Positions 1 to 13,714 of a stretch of DNA of 64,000 bases are shown here, one piece after another (the first letter of the stretch is position 1; the number at the start of each line of letters is the position of its first letter). A model generated the notes under the pieces. The model ran no database searches. It had not been told where the DNA came from and was given only the letters and a program-made list of their open reading frames with translations. This DNA comes from Pseudoscleropodium purum (taxonomy: Eukaryota; Streptophyta; Bryopsida; Hypnales; Brachytheciaceae): assembly GCA_963969395.1 (NCBI GenBank), contig OZ017800.1:18260479-18324478 (forward strand), read 5' to 3'. The position numbers and the translations under genes are program-made.

Positions 1-3000
1 CATCAGCAAACCAATAGTACAAGTCTGCCTCTCTTTGTATACAGCAATTTACAATTAAGATATCCGGTAGACTGCATGGAGATCGGGTCTGCAAAGCCAT
101 TTATGAGATTAGAAATTTATACACCAAAAATGCCCATCTACTGAAGTTGGACTTTCTTAACAATCAATCAGAGCGTCAAGAACCAAGCAAACACAGCAGG
201 GACACATTAAAAATGCATTTAGAATTTCCCACTAACCTGCTGAAGTGACACATACGCACGACAGTGAGGGCACCATGCCCGCATGTCTTCTTGCCTGCAC
301 ATGCTTTTCTCCAGCAACTCCGCAAACGATGGGCGCACTGCGCTCGCCTTTCCTGCTGGATACTGGCCAATTCAAATCCACAATCCGCTGGTGTTAACTG
401 GCCAAAATTCTCTATGCCCTGTTTCCAAGAGCTCAAATTTCTGGCAAACAATTGACCTGGTAATCATTTAACTAAAGTCTTCAGACTAATGCCAGGGTTT
501 AGACAAGAATAAACCTGCAAATCGACTTGAAACGATAGGCGCTCTTGAACTACATCCTCATGAGATGCACCTCGACACTGCAACAGCGTCACCAATAAGG
601 AGTTATCATATACGGATTGATTCCTACAGCGTAATTGATTAACAGGACAATGGCACGAGATACTTGTGGCATCTTCCATCGAGACTTAAATATTGTCAAA
701 TTCGAAACGATAGGGCATGTATTGTATAATCCCTCAAATTTTGACAATCTATTTAAACAGAAAACTTAGAGATATCAAGATTGAAAAGAACTTTCGGTAT
801 GATGTGAAACATAAAATAGTTCATTAAGCCTATTACCAACCAAACCTCACACAAAGATCTTCAACTCAAACCTCAGAAAGAGAAACAAAATTCTGTCGTG
901 CATATGACTTACAGAAGTTTCTCGACCAGCAGAAAAAAAAATGAACATTAACGCAAAGCAATCAAAGGAACGAGATGAACCTTGCTTAGGACGCGAATCT
1001 CCATGCCAAAGAGTTGGTTGCTGATTGAAGGTAATGAAGAAGGTACTTCAGGATCCATCGACCCCGCACCTTCTTTGTGAATCTACATCAATAATTTAAA
1101 CATTCTCAGCGTCCAATTTAGAAGAAAATAAATTTCCACAGAGCAATAACACAATAATCGTAGCAAAACATTTTTCGGTTGTCCAGAGAGGCATGAAGGC
1201 ACAATGATGCCGGACTGTCGAGCAATCATAATGTGTAACACGGTCATACTGCCAGTAAAGGTTAGCATTTGAATTCAAGAAGATAATTTAAGTAGGAAAA
1301 ATACCTGCTCAAGTAGAAAGCGATTGAAGCTCTGGATCCGCTTAGCAAGTGACTTTTCCTTACTATTTTCCCACTCCTCAGGACCCTCCACCAATCCTAA
1401 TGCCGCAGCCTCCCTGATCTGACGTAATGCTCGAAGTAAATTATTTGGCTGCAACACCAAGATACTCTTTGCTGATCAGCACCAATCAGACTGAAGCTTC
1501 CCGATAAAGTTTAAAACCACTAAACCAATCAATCACATTACCGCGGGACATTGCAGTAATCATCAAGCCCATGAACACTCTATACCGATAACCACTACAT
1601 TCTATAATCAGCGATACTACATAACCATGCACAGAAAAAAAGTAACGACTACGACATGAAGTTTGAGCCCGTCCAAACACAATCTCCTATCTTCCTACAT
1701 CTTCATTCTTCCCAACACCACAAAGCGAAATGCTTCCTCTCCAGTGGCCAAACAAGCTAAACAGAACTACAAAACAGACTTCCTAGGATAGATTCACAAC
1801 ACTCATTTACCTGGCAGGTGCCACCTTGAGCAAGGTCCAGCATATGGAGAACAAATCCAAGTTCACAAGTAAGACAGAATTCTCGTTCACAGACATGGGA
1901 AGTAACTGCTGCTTGCAGTGCCGGAATGAAGTAAAGGACCTGCACCCATTGTAGCAAACGCGATGATGCCACCAAATTTTAAAGAACTCTAGCAACCAGA
2001 ACGATTCAATGTTTGCTTGGGGAAAACACGCCAACATCGAGAAGAAAAGGAGCATTTGAGTATACGATAGTGAATACTTGCATTAATGTTTGAACCAGAC
2101 ACGGATGATCAACTTCCAAAGAACATAATTGAGTACTCTAAAGGCTGATAATTACAGAATTGCGCTCACATTCTAAACCATATCTCCTATGCAAACGATA
2201 GCATCATGAAGCAAAGATTCATCACCAATTTTTACACCCTTTCCAAGTAGGCTCATGCAGTTCAATACGTCAAAAATGTCATAAACAGGAATAAAGATAT
2301 AAGTTTGGTAGGTGAAAATTATAGTCATGGCATTTCTCACCTGCAAAAGTGCATTGCAGTAGCTGTTGACAATGTCATTTTCCAAGCCAGCAAAGCGAGT
2401 CTTATTATAGTAGCTGAAGTCAAATTCCTCATATTTGAGCTTGAACTGTGATTGCTTGATTTCTACACGTCTGTACCCTTTGGGTAACCAGTTCTGCCCA
2501 GATCCTCTAGCTGTCACTTTAGTGGTAAATATATTTCCAGTTGGGCGTTGTACCAGAGCACTCTGTCCCTTGATGTCTACCTGCGTTAGCCAGAAACAAA
2601 AAGGTTTTAAGGAAACCACTCACTCCATTTGCCTCAGAAATCGAGCAACTAATAACTACCAGCTGTCACCACTTCGCTGATATGACTTAAGTAACAATTC
2701 CTAAATTTTTTCCCGATGTCAGTGCGCAGTGCAGTTACAATACCTGAAAGAACTACAGCTATTCACCTAAACTATACATGAGGGTAGCACTACATGCACT
2801 TCAAGGGATTCACGTGAAAATTTCCACAACCCACATAAGTAGGCTTCCAGAGACGCAAGTATAGCAGTCCCAAACGGAAATGAAGAGAAGAACTAGATCC
2901 AAAAGAATCAAAAATGAGCGCCTAGTCAAAATTAATATCTGCCATTTTTAGGGTCATAATGTGGGAGCGAACTATCAAAAACCAGTATTGCGTGTTGGGG

Positions 3001-6000
3001 TGGAACAACCTATCCGTAAATCTATAGATATGAAGCTGAAACGTAGAACCCGGAAATCCGCTTCAAAAACCCTCACAACAGATACACCGCAACCTTGACC
3101 CCCTGCCTATTGCTAAGCTACCTGTGCTAAAGCTCTATTTCAAAAGTAATTTGAAACATAGAAAGAAGATATTAAGCTGATATTGATAATCAAAAGTAAT
3201 TCGAAACATAGAAAGAAAATATTAAGTCGATACTGATAATGGATTGCTGATTAGAACAAAAAAGTGAAACTCTGACAAACCTTCCGCGTCTGGCGCAAAT
3301 TTCTAATGCCAGCAGCTGCTCTTGTTGCCAAACCATAGGACGATCCCCGCCGCCAAGTTGGATTTTGCACACAGCCCACAAATTCATGGGAGCTCATCTG
3401 CTCTAACAACTGCCTACTCACTATCCTTGGAGGAAGCCCGACACGAATTGTACTGGACAAGTCCACTGCAGAAAACGGAACATCGCTTGAAGGAGGCAAA
3501 AATACATCACTGAAAGATTCCAACTCACAAATATGGTTGTCCACCATTGGCTGTACGATATCTGGAAGCTGCACGACAGTCGCGGTTATGATACAGAGTT
3601 TGTTGTGTTGAGCTATGCAGTGAGCGACATAAAACTTTTGGATCTTCTTTAATTTACAATGACCGCGAATGCATCAAGATTTCAAAGAGCATGAGTAAGT
3701 CGTGCAACATACGAGACTACCTCTGCCCCTTTTCAAAGTTCAGCAACTCCAGAAAAAACGCAGTGCCACACTGGATGGATGAGCATTTCGGCCCCAAAAC
3801 AACTGTGATTCATACACATCCAAGTCTTCTTTATCCAGCCTGCACCGTTTATCACCAGTGCCCGGAGATTGGGAACTTAAGATGCATGATATTTTCAAAG
3901 TTACATTGGTGATCCTTACAGTAAGAGATTTGCACTCTTAATTATGTTCATGATCACTTTGGTCCAGTTAGGCTTTGCAAATCAGGAAGAGATATTACCG
4001 ACCTTCCTTCAAATAGTCCCCAAAAGATCATTCAGTTGGCAACCATGGTGATTAATGCCACTGAGCACGAGTGTCATGACAACAACTTTAGAACCAACGC
4101 TATGTGGGAGTTAATGTGCTTAAGCTCAAGAGATACCTCCGTTGGAAGAGAATGCAGGTTGACAAGAGCGTGTTCTGAAGCGCCCCAAACATGGACATAT
4201 CCTCCTGAATCTCCAAAGGCTAGAAGCTCCCCAGAACTTGACACATCTGCCGCTAACAAAGCGTCCGACTCACAGTCGACCTGAAGCAGCAACTTAATAT
4301 TAAATATAATAACTAGTCTCTTCCAATCCGGTGAGGAAATCCCACCGGCGGTAAACTATAATACAAGGTATGCAAGACCCGAAGTGATACAAACTTCCGT
4401 AACTTTTTATAAATCAATGAACAAGGAAGAGCTACTTTCGCTTAAGAGGTCAACTATTTCCTCTCCAAAAAAAGATTCGGAATATTTAAGACCCTTCGCG
4501 AATTCAACCAATCAAGATGCGAGTTCTAAGATTCACATACATTGATCATAAGTCAATAGTAAAAAAAGAAACTCTACACAGAAGAGAAAAACTACAAGTA
4601 ATTCAGCACTATAAGGAACTGGACTTGCATGGAAAGGGAAAATGCCTCACCTGATAAGATTGAAAATCAGCTCCACCTCCTTGAACATCAGTGAGAAGTA
4701 TTGCACCACTTGTTGACGTGGCCAGAACTACGCTGGAAAACTTTGGTTGAAAGCGCAAAGTAGTAGCACCAGGAGAAAATGGGATATGTGAAAGAGGGCG
4801 AACTTGTTGTCGGATGTCAAAGACCTGGGCAAAATCAAGAAAACGCTGAAACTTATCAAATCTGATGCAAGTCCTTGATAAAATTGAAAGCCAACTGTTC
4901 TTGCTAATCTATTCCTTGTCTCTGTCAGGGTTGATTTTCCCATCTCCAGTTCTCTAGTCAACTTTCAGCTGATTGTCCTAAGAAGTTGAAAAACCGACCT
5001 TGATGACAGATTCACAATAGATACGACCCATCCGCTGCGTGAGCCCACACGATACAAGCAAATCGCCCTTCAGATCCAATGAAGAGACTTTTCCTGGAAA
5101 AGACGAACACATCTCCAGCTTGTCGGTTGCGTTCAAATAGACTTTACAGTCCATAATACGAGAGCATCGTGCCCCTTGAAGCAAGGATGCTGATCCACTG
5201 CCCACCACAACAAGGAAACTTGAGAATCTGACGCATCTACATTGAAGAGGAGACCTTTGAGGTCATGTTCATACCCGGATGAGCATCTATTGTATGCTCG
5301 GTCTTCATGGTACGAAAATCTTTTAATATGATGTCACCACCCATGCCTCCGCACGCAACGAGTCTGCCATTGCTGCGCATCACGGCTATATCTTGGCCGA
5401 CTACGACCTGAAATAAATCAAGTTAGAAAGATGAGAAAACCTCCCTAAAAGTCGACTCGAGTAATTCATATCACCCACAAACTTAGATTATGCGCACCTC
5501 ACGTACATTTCAATCGTAATATTCATAGGGTTATTGGTCGCGCTATCGGAGTAATAATGCAAGGAGACGATTGTAGCAATGTTGATAGTTGGTTGTTACA
5601 AAGCTGCTCAAGACCGTGCTCTACACCTTTTACGACCGATGCGGGGAAATCGAGACGCTGGGAACAGAATAATGTACCGACGATGCAACATAAGCAGTCG
5701 AAAGATCAAGCACTGATATTCTTGAGCCTGAGTGACCAATAAGTACACGACCAGCTCCAGAACGATCCCAGTCACAACATGTAATGCCCGAGACATCCTC
5801 GTCCCTGTTGCATCAGAAGCACAGATAACTACTTGGCATTTGTAAAGAATTACCAGCGACATGCATGTAGGGTTAAACCAACACATTGCTTCGCACCAAC
5901 ATTCCTCGATACCATCAGATAGGATTTGCTGATGAAATATAGAGATATTCTACCTCCAAAACCAGCTCCCGCCATACAATTAAAAACTTTAACCCTTTTC

Positions 6001-6794
6001 TCAGCGAGAAGAAAAATGCTGGAGGTTTCGATTGCAGCGTCATTGAAGTATTATATAGAGAAATACAGAGCGATCGATTCACCTGAATGACAACATAGAG
6101 ACGCCCCCTCTTGTGTGCATACGAACATATTCTGAACTGACTGAAAGGATGCCTTCCGCTGCTCCAAGCAGACCCACCACAGCCGAAGGATGTGCCCCAA
6201 CGACACTGTACTTGTCCAAAGTAGGGCATATAAATGAATGCAAAGAGCCCTGCTCCAAACCCCATACCCAAACCCAGTGCAAGTCTCAGTACTACAACTA
6301 TATGTTCACCACATCAATGACCCTACACAGAGAAAAAATCCATGCAACCAAACTGCTTGTATCAAAATTTACGATCCTCTCTAATCGGCTAACAATAAAA
6401 TGGACCACAATTGACCCCCTGCATAGAAAGACCTAAAAGATGCACTCGTGAAATTGCCTAACTGAGAGGCTAACTGAGAGGCCGGGAGACAGATTCTTCT
6501 CAAAGGTTATGCCGTAGCAATTTCCTATAACGAAAACTCAAGAGACGCTCCAAATTCGTCGACAATTCGGCATGATTAAATTCACCAATGTTAACACTAA
6601 CACTGGCATTACATTTCTCATTACAAAGAACGCAAGAAAGGTAATGTTCGTAATTGATGGTAAGAAATCAATCTTACAGTGGAAGAGGCTGTCCACACGA
6701 GGTCCAAGAGTGGATCAAACAGCGTGCAACAGATTAACTCACTGGCGCGCTGCTGGCTCACGTACGCCAGCTCTCTTAGCTTAGCCCCTACCAT
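1..6794 (-). CDS. PAN2: PAN2 poly(A)-nuclease catalytic subunit (3' part beyond window)
   Basis: PAN2 pairs with PAN3 and starts shortening mRNA poly(A) tails in the cytoplasm. Fifteen exons fit in phase on the minus strand: 6794-6678, 6249-6083, 5804-5678, 5407-5275, 5093-4999, 4824-4651, 4280-4137, 3568-3281, 2580-2341, 1939-1811, 1448-1305, 1082-981, 577-515, 362-237 and 88 to the edge. They give about 712 residues. Residues 1-320 form the WD40 propeller (blades such as GDLLVSCGLTQRMGR and LAFGDSGGYVHVW). The inactive ubiquitin-hydrolase (UCH) fold starts near 450 (YYNKTRFAGLENDIVNSYCN, CELGFVLHMLDL, RAWCPHC). Ser488 stands where active ubiquitin proteases have the nucleophile Cys. The rest of the UCH fold and the DEDD exonuclease domain lie off the left edge. 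The start is the first in-frame ATG before FDPLLDLVWTAS. The exon 2 acceptor (6249 or 6252) and the last exon are the least certain. Confidence 0.92.
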
Positions 6795-7436
6795 AGTTAC
6801 GCCTCCCAAACAAAAACCCTTTCGAACCTTCACCAAATTCTCATTAAATTACATTGCGCCTCACGCAATTCTCCAACCTCCTAAAAGATACACCTACGCC
6901 TCTTGCATTGCATGCGCACACCCTCATCCGAACCGCAATTCCATCACCTCCACTTCCAAATCCCAAAAGTCTCACAACCTGTAACGACACGCCTAATTCT
7001 TGTCAGTCTCACTAATTTCTTTTCCACGCAATTACACTCGTCTATTCCATCAACGACATGAACTCCTACAAAATAAAATCCTACAGGAAGAGAGAGAAGA
7101 GGATCAGATTACCATGATCGTATCGAATGGAAAACGAAACCCTAATGCACGAGAGCTCGCTCAAAAATCCAAATCACGTGAGTCCGAAAATGCGCATTTC
7201 TAGCGGAAAAACTGTTCTATGAGATGAAAGCTTGAATGTCTCCGGCATCGCAGGGACGGAATCATGGGAAACGCCATCGCTGCAAAAATGAAGGGAGCCT
7301 CGATGGAGGCGACATGGATCGCGACTCCGGACGACATCTGACGCTCCATGCGAGATGACGACTCATTGCTCGAAGGGTCTTCGTTTTGGAAGGGGAACAA
7401 AAACAAGAGTAGATTTTTCATTGGTGTGATGAAGTT
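6795..7436 (-). promoter_or_regulatory. PAN2 upstream region with telo-box
   Basis: This 640-base stretch lies directly upstream of the PAN2 start and is less AT-rich than the desert beyond it. It holds a telo-box, AAACCCTAA, at 7137-7145. Such elements are common in plant promoters of housekeeping and translation-linked genes. A 25-codon reading frame starts on the plus strand at 7264 (MGNAIAAKMKG...), but it has no further support. The transcription start cannot be placed from sequence alone. Confidence 0.45.
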
Positions 7437-10400
7437 ATGTTTACATAGGAATTTGTAGTTTATGAATTACGGCTTCCCTTTAATCCGTTATTCCATGATA
7501 AGAATGACAATCAAGTGAAGATTTGGGACTTTAGAGACTATTAAGATAAAAAATTCAAAAATATTTTTGTATAAGATTGTAATAGGAAAAAAAAAATTGA
7601 AATCTGGATGTAATTTGAAAGGCTATATTGAGCAAGAAAAGGTACAATTTTTTAAGGGTTACATATATGGATACTTTTGAAGATCAAAATGCCTCAACTT
7701 CCATTAATCGTTGTTGAAATCTTGTAGCGAATAGTTGCAAGAAAGGGTGTCTGTTTTTTTGTAGCGTTTTGCTAAAAACAAACTTTTTGCAGTGCATTAC
7801 CATGAGTACTACAAAACAGAACAATCTCAACCATTGATCAAAAAAATTGACGACTAAAAGTACCATTTTGAGTACTATGAGAACTTGTAAGTACTAAAAT
7901 ATTATTGTTTGAAAAAAAAATAGATTGTCATAGAAAATGGATACAATGAGGTACAAATTAATAAAAAAATAAAAAATCATGATAAAAAAAATCTAAAAAT
8001 TGGCCATTTTTGAGGACTTCATGGTAACCATATTTTATGAAAAAAATTTAAGCCAAAACCATCTTCACTCTTCTGAAGTGCACATGCAAAGGACCCCTGT
8101 TTGCATGCATATGGACACCATAAAATAAGGTTTTTTTAAGGTTTTTTTTGTTGGGCACATGAATCTCTAGTGTGGAAATATCCCACACAAATTTTAGCTC
8201 TACATCATCAATTATGGGTACTCCATAGTACCAAAACTCCCTAAACGACAAAGTGTGATAGATTAGCTAAATTAGAATTTAATTATAAAAAGTTTTTTTT
8301 TTTAATTCTGAAAAATAAGAATTCTCTTCATCAACATGTTGGTCATCTTCAATAAAAAAAATTCAAGTACATCGGCTTTATTCTCCAAAAGTTATGGGCA
8401 AAATAAACTATGCAACTCGAAGTGTGACGGAAAATAGGACCACCCTTTCTTACAACTACCCTAGCACTCTAGGATGGTGTAGGTGACTACCATGTTCAAG
8501 TTCCAAATGTAGATGAAAGGATTGAGAAGAAATGACTTCATGTTTTTGCACATGACATATAGTCCATGTTTTCTCAAAATTTGAAGAAATGGCCTCTATG
8601 TGCATCAATTCACATTAATTGGTTCCCCCCAAAGAATTCTTCAACCTCTATTGTTGTTCTTGAGAACCATGAGAATCATAGAAGAATTGAATTGTAGTAG
8701 TACAGTAAGAAAATGATTATTATTAACGTCTAAATTGAAAACCAATAAAAGAAGAGAAGGAAATTATTATAGAAGATGTGGGAAGAAAAGAAGTAGGTGT
8801 AAAGGTGTGGGAGGAAGTTGACAAGGTGAGTAGAAAGGAGGGAAATGATGAGATCACCAATGGAGCATAAGGAGACACAATTGCGATCATATACTCAAAA
8901 TGAACTCATGTTAGGACTTCAAGTAACTAATGCATGAGCACCCAACAATCTTCAATAGTCAAATTCCAAATTTTTCAATTTTTTTTTAAAGGTAAAAAAA
9001 ACTCCAATCCCATGTTGTCTCAACAAACTCTTCAACTCCTCTCAAAGACTTGCAACATTTGTAGGTGGCTCTAGGTGGTCATTCAAAGCACAAAATGACT
9101 ACAAGACAATAGTTACTTGACTTCAAAATTCTATAGCTTCAATCAATCATAGTTTCAAATTATAAAGCCTTAGTTGTAATACTTCAAAATTCCATGGCTT
9201 CTATTAGACCCTATGGTTGCTCAAAAATCTATACCTTAAATTAAGTTGTTTGTTTGTTTTATTGGATACACTGAGATTTAAGAACTTGTGAGTCCCCCAC
9301 CTACGTTTTTAGTACCATTGAAAAGCTCTTTACAATCAAGGGTGCACAAACTTTATTTTGTGGTGTTTGGGTATATGGTGCAAAAGTTATTGAACTTTGA
9401 AGTTTTTATGAACTAAAAAATTGAAATAACTTATCTTTTATTTTGAAAAACCATAACTTTCACATCGCATCAAGGTCATTGCAAGAAAGACCAACTTGTA
9501 TTTTTGTCACAATGAAAGTGACTCCCTTATCATCTACTATAATTTTTGAATTAAAAATCCAATGTCCAAAACAAAAAATATTTCTAAAGTTTTTTATTGT
9601 AATTGTACCCCTTATTTTTTAGAAATTTTAGAAAATCATTTCATATTTTAAAATCAATTTTGTTGAGTAGTCACACTTTTGAATTTAGGATTTTTAAATA
9701 CTAAATACCACTTCAAATTAATAATTTTTGGTTGAAATTTCTTTGGTATATTTCCATAGTAGGTAGACATGTCCCTACCAAAGGGATTCTTAACAAACAT
9801 TATTTAATGTCCTCCACGCTTGTATAAATAGGCCTCATTTGGGCACACACTTGTAAACATTAGAAATGGTTTGATTTTGACCTAATTGTTTTGGTCAAAT
9901 CTGATTACCAAGAAATTGGGATATGTGAAATTAAAATGTCTACATAGTGTATACTCCCATCTCTCAAGATTATTGAGGAATGTTAGGAAAAAATGACAAA
10001 TTAGGGTCACTTATGTCCATCCTATCATACATATTTGGACCTTGAATATTCACATGCACCACTGCAAATTGCCATTAGTTATCAAGAGCAATCAATGGAA
10101 GTTGAAGAGACTATTAAGTCACTATTTTACTAAGAATTACAAAAATATGAACAATTTAAAAAAAAAAGTGAAATAGAGGGAAAATTTAAAATAATCATTA
10201 ATAGCTCTAATATAGAATTAGAACACACTAATTTCAATGATTAGATTCTTTTAACAATCAAAGTTAACCTTGTCAAACTTTTTGTTTGGAGAAATTGTGA
10301 AAATTGACCTCAAAAACAAATCGTATACATTGCTTTTTCACTTGTTTTTTCAACAATTAAAAGCTCTTATTGCTAACAAAACAAGATGTTTTACATAACT

Positions 10401-12165
10401 TTCACATCACAAATTCAAATGGAATGAATCAAAGCTTACCATATAGACAAAAATACAATCTATAAGAAACAATTTCTTAAAACTTTATTGTAAGTTTTTG
10501 TGGACTTTTTTAATTGCCTATTGGGTTGAAATTTGGACTCATTGTGATATATATTTTGCTCTTAAGCACCAATTGAAATACAAAAATATTATTTCTAAAA
10601 ATCTGAAAAAATTCACTATTTTACAAATAAAATTAGAAAACCACCAAAATAACACTCATAGTAACCTGCTCAAAATCCATTTTGCCCCCTATAGGGACAA
10701 TGGGACTAATAGGGGTAAAAGAAGAGAAAGAGATGATTTTGATTAACTCTAAATTCATGAATACAAATATAGTAGAATACACAAGTTATAGAAATTTTGA
10801 AGTGGATTAGCTTTGATTTTGTAAGGAAGGTTATGAATTAGTTGTGATATAATGAATTTGAAGTACAAGTACAAATGTTGGTACAAATAATGGATGTTTT
10901 GGTGCAAAGACCATTTCATGCACCTTATGGACATGTGAGGAAGTAAGATAGTAAGGAAGTTTGGAAAATACTCATTTAAGAGTTGTAAATTAATTTGATG
11001 AAGTTAGACTTTTTGAAATATTTTTCAATAAATTTTCTTTGAAAGACAAATGAGATTGGCACCTAATCCAAGTCATTTTGTAATTTTTTGGAGCTTCATG
11101 AAATTAGTTATAAATTTTTGAAGTTGAAATGTAGTAGTCACTACAAGTGTCTACTACCTGAAATGTATACTATTTGTACATTGCTAGTGCCATGAGAAAG
11201 TAAAATGTACCTTTGCTTTAGAGGATGCTTTTAAAATTTAAATGCTTTATGAACCTTCTAGTTACCTTAGTATACCATAATGCTCATCCCTTTAGTTGAA
11301 TTTATCTAAGTCTTTACTCATCATACTATCCCCATTGAATTTATTACACTTCCATCATTAAACAACCATGTTGTAGGAGTTTCAAGCATAACATTCTAGA
11401 ATTAGGAAGCTAGGAGTGTTCTAAAAATGTCATTGTAACAAAATAATTTGTATTACTATGGCCTATGGTTCTATACAAAAGTACATCCAAGGTCTTTCCC
11501 TTTCCAAACCCCTTTTTTTCCATTGAGAAGTCTTCTTTAAGGAGTCATGACCTTCAAATTGGTGTAAGTCATCACAAGGACGTGAAATGAACCATAACTG
11601 TTTAAATATATTTTCTAAATAGCAGAGTTCATAAGTGGAACAAAAATAATTTTGAAAATTTGAAAATTTCTTGTCTTCTAGTGCTTTTCAACAAGGACCC
11701 CAGAAATGATTGTAAAACCTTTCTTAAAAAGATTTGACTATAATTCCTAGGGCTTCATAAATTGAAGATTTTTGTTGCCAGAGAGGAAAAAAGTGTGCTT
11801 GACATCATTCAACCTTCTTGGAGAGTTGTGATTCCCTATGGTATGGAGTTAACCCATTTTTCAAGGACTTCTTGATTTCATTTCACTTGTTTAAGATTTG
11901 GATATTAAAAAATATGAAAATGTTTTACATTTTGGATTTTTAAATCCTAATGTCTACCACGTATTATTTCCACTTCAAGTATCAATAACAACCTCATTCT
12001 ATAAAGCATTGTGAAAATGAGAATATGAAGCATGCCTTTAAAGACTCCTTCACTTGCACATTGAATTCACTATGAGAAGCACACCCACAAAGACTTACCA
12101 AACTAGTCAATTTTTTCATGTTGGTCTTCTTAGGGTCCTTTATTTCCTTTACGCACCCCATTGGT
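7437..12165. other. AT-rich intergenic desert, no gene recognised
   Basis: No reading frame here resembles a known protein, and the longest is 82 codons of low-complexity sequence. A/T runs are frequent. The part at about 11015-11235 recurs in diverged form and the same orientation at 58920-59155, so it belongs to a dispersed repeat family. The rest looks like decayed repeat DNA without a diagnosable class. Confidence 0.6.
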
Positions 12166-13030
12166 TTTTATTAGTGATTGCAACAAGCCATATACCCATC
12201 TTTTGTGGTTAATATTGGTTTTGAACTTGGCCTTTGATAAAGAATTCCTAGATTCTTTGTAGGGTTCAAATCAAGGAAGTTTGGTGTTCAATTTATTGTG
12301 AATACAAATGCATTGATTCAATGCAAATGGTTGTGACTTGGCAACAACTCATATTTCAAACTACTTTTTGCCAACCACTTGGTTTTGAACTTGGCCTTTT
12401 ATAAAGAATTCTTAGAAATACAAATGCAATGATTTAATGCAAATGATCGCGACTTGGCAACAACTCATATTTCAAAACACTCTTTGCCAACGACTTGGAG
12501 AAATCATAAAATTGAAGTGGTTATCATGTGTTCATATGAAATTGACCCAAAATCATTGTCCATAAACTTGTAGAGTGTATTAGAAATGTCTATAACATTG
12601 TCCCCAAGTAGTGTACAATACAATACCTTAGAAATTTGAAAATGAAGTTACAACTCACCAAATTTTTCAAGTGAACACGCTAGGTGCATTGACCATGTCT
12701 TTTGTCTATGCAACCCATTGGTTTCTAAAAGTGATTGCAACAAGCCATCTTGTGTGACCAATAATAGTTTTGAATGTGGCCTTTCATAAAGAATTCTTAA
12801 ATTCTTTATAGGGTTCAAATCAAGGAAGTTTGGTGGTCAATACATTGTTTATTGAATATGCAAACCCAATGATTCAATGCAAATGGTTGTGACTTGGCAA
12901 CAACTCATATTTCTAACCACTATGCCTATTACTTGGAAAGATTGTAAAAAGCGGTTATCATGTATTCACATGAATTTGACAAAAAAAGCATTGTCTACAA
13001 ACTTATGGAGTGCATTAGAAATGTCTATAA
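12166..13030 (+). repeat. Three diverged tandem copies of a dispersed repeat
   Basis: Blocks beginning near 12166, 12380 and 12715 share the order: AGTGATTGCAACAAGCCAT, TTTGAA.(T/C)TGGCCTTT, AAAGAATTC, CAATG.AAATG.T.G.GACTTGG and CAACAACTCATATTTC. The middle copy lacks the first part. Two of them continue into a shared tail ending in ...GAAATGTCTATAA. An inverted copy lies at about 23790-24350. No terminal repeats or coding capacity are visible, so the class is unknown; a decayed non-autonomous element is likely. Confidence 0.75.
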
Positions 13031-13044
13031 TGGGTTTTTTAGAA

Positions 13045-13560
13045 TAGAAAATGAAGTACAAAAGAATTTGCTCTCTCAATGACAAGATTCTTTCTACCAC
13101 TACATGTAGTATGAAGGTGAGCACCAATAGAATAAATTGAAACCTCAATGAAATGCACAAAGTGGGCGGTCAAGCTAGAATCGCTAAAAACAAACAACTC
13201 CACTACCATTAGCTACAAGGCTTTCAATATGTAGGCCAATATGTATAGCACCAACTTAACTTTTTCTTTTGAGTAACTCAACCCTCTCACTCCCTCAAAC
13301 TTCCTCACATCAAGCTTTTATCAAATGCAAAACCTCCATCACTCCTCCCTCCTCCCCCCCTTCACATCCACCGCCATACCAATAATAACCAAAGATAAAA
13401 TCAAATTTCCTTTGCCACTCTCCCTCACTCAAAATCCCATGAATTTTCGTGCCGTGGGACCTCTAAAAGACCAACAATGACACACTCTTCCATCATCAGT
13501 CCCCACCTTTCCATTTCTTTTCGCCTTGGCCACATTTGCACCACCAAAGCACAAAAAAAA
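13045..13560 (-). repeat. Dispersed repeat, inverted relative to 24990-25445
   Basis: Read on the minus strand, this segment is collinear with 24990-25445 on the plus strand. Shared landmarks include GTGCTTTGGTGGTG, TTGGTCTTTTAGAGGT, TTGATTTTATCTTTGGTTAT, TTGGTGCTATACATAT and TTGTTTGTTTTTAGC. The two copies are about 11.5 kb apart in opposite orientation. No protein is encoded. The outer ends are not sharply defined. Confidence 0.75.
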
Positions 13561-13714
13561 AGCTCTTTCACTCTAAGGTCACACTAAGGTGACTGATCCA
13601 CCTGTTCACCCATCCGTGTGTTGCCAATGGATAATATACAAAAACTCATCACCCAAGCGCAAAGAGTTCGTTTCCATTTTTTTTTTTATCCCTTTCTTCT
13701 TTTTTACACAAATG

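Noticed and set aside
515..623. Longer version of PAN2 exon 13 starting at 623
   Set aside because: It would break the phase with the preceding exon; the acceptor at 577 keeps the phase and fits the family alignment.
7264..7338. Short plus-strand frame starting MGNAIAAKMKG, divergent from PAN2
   Set aside because: Only 25 codons, no splice donor or family match; considered as a first exon of a small membrane protein but nothing supports it.
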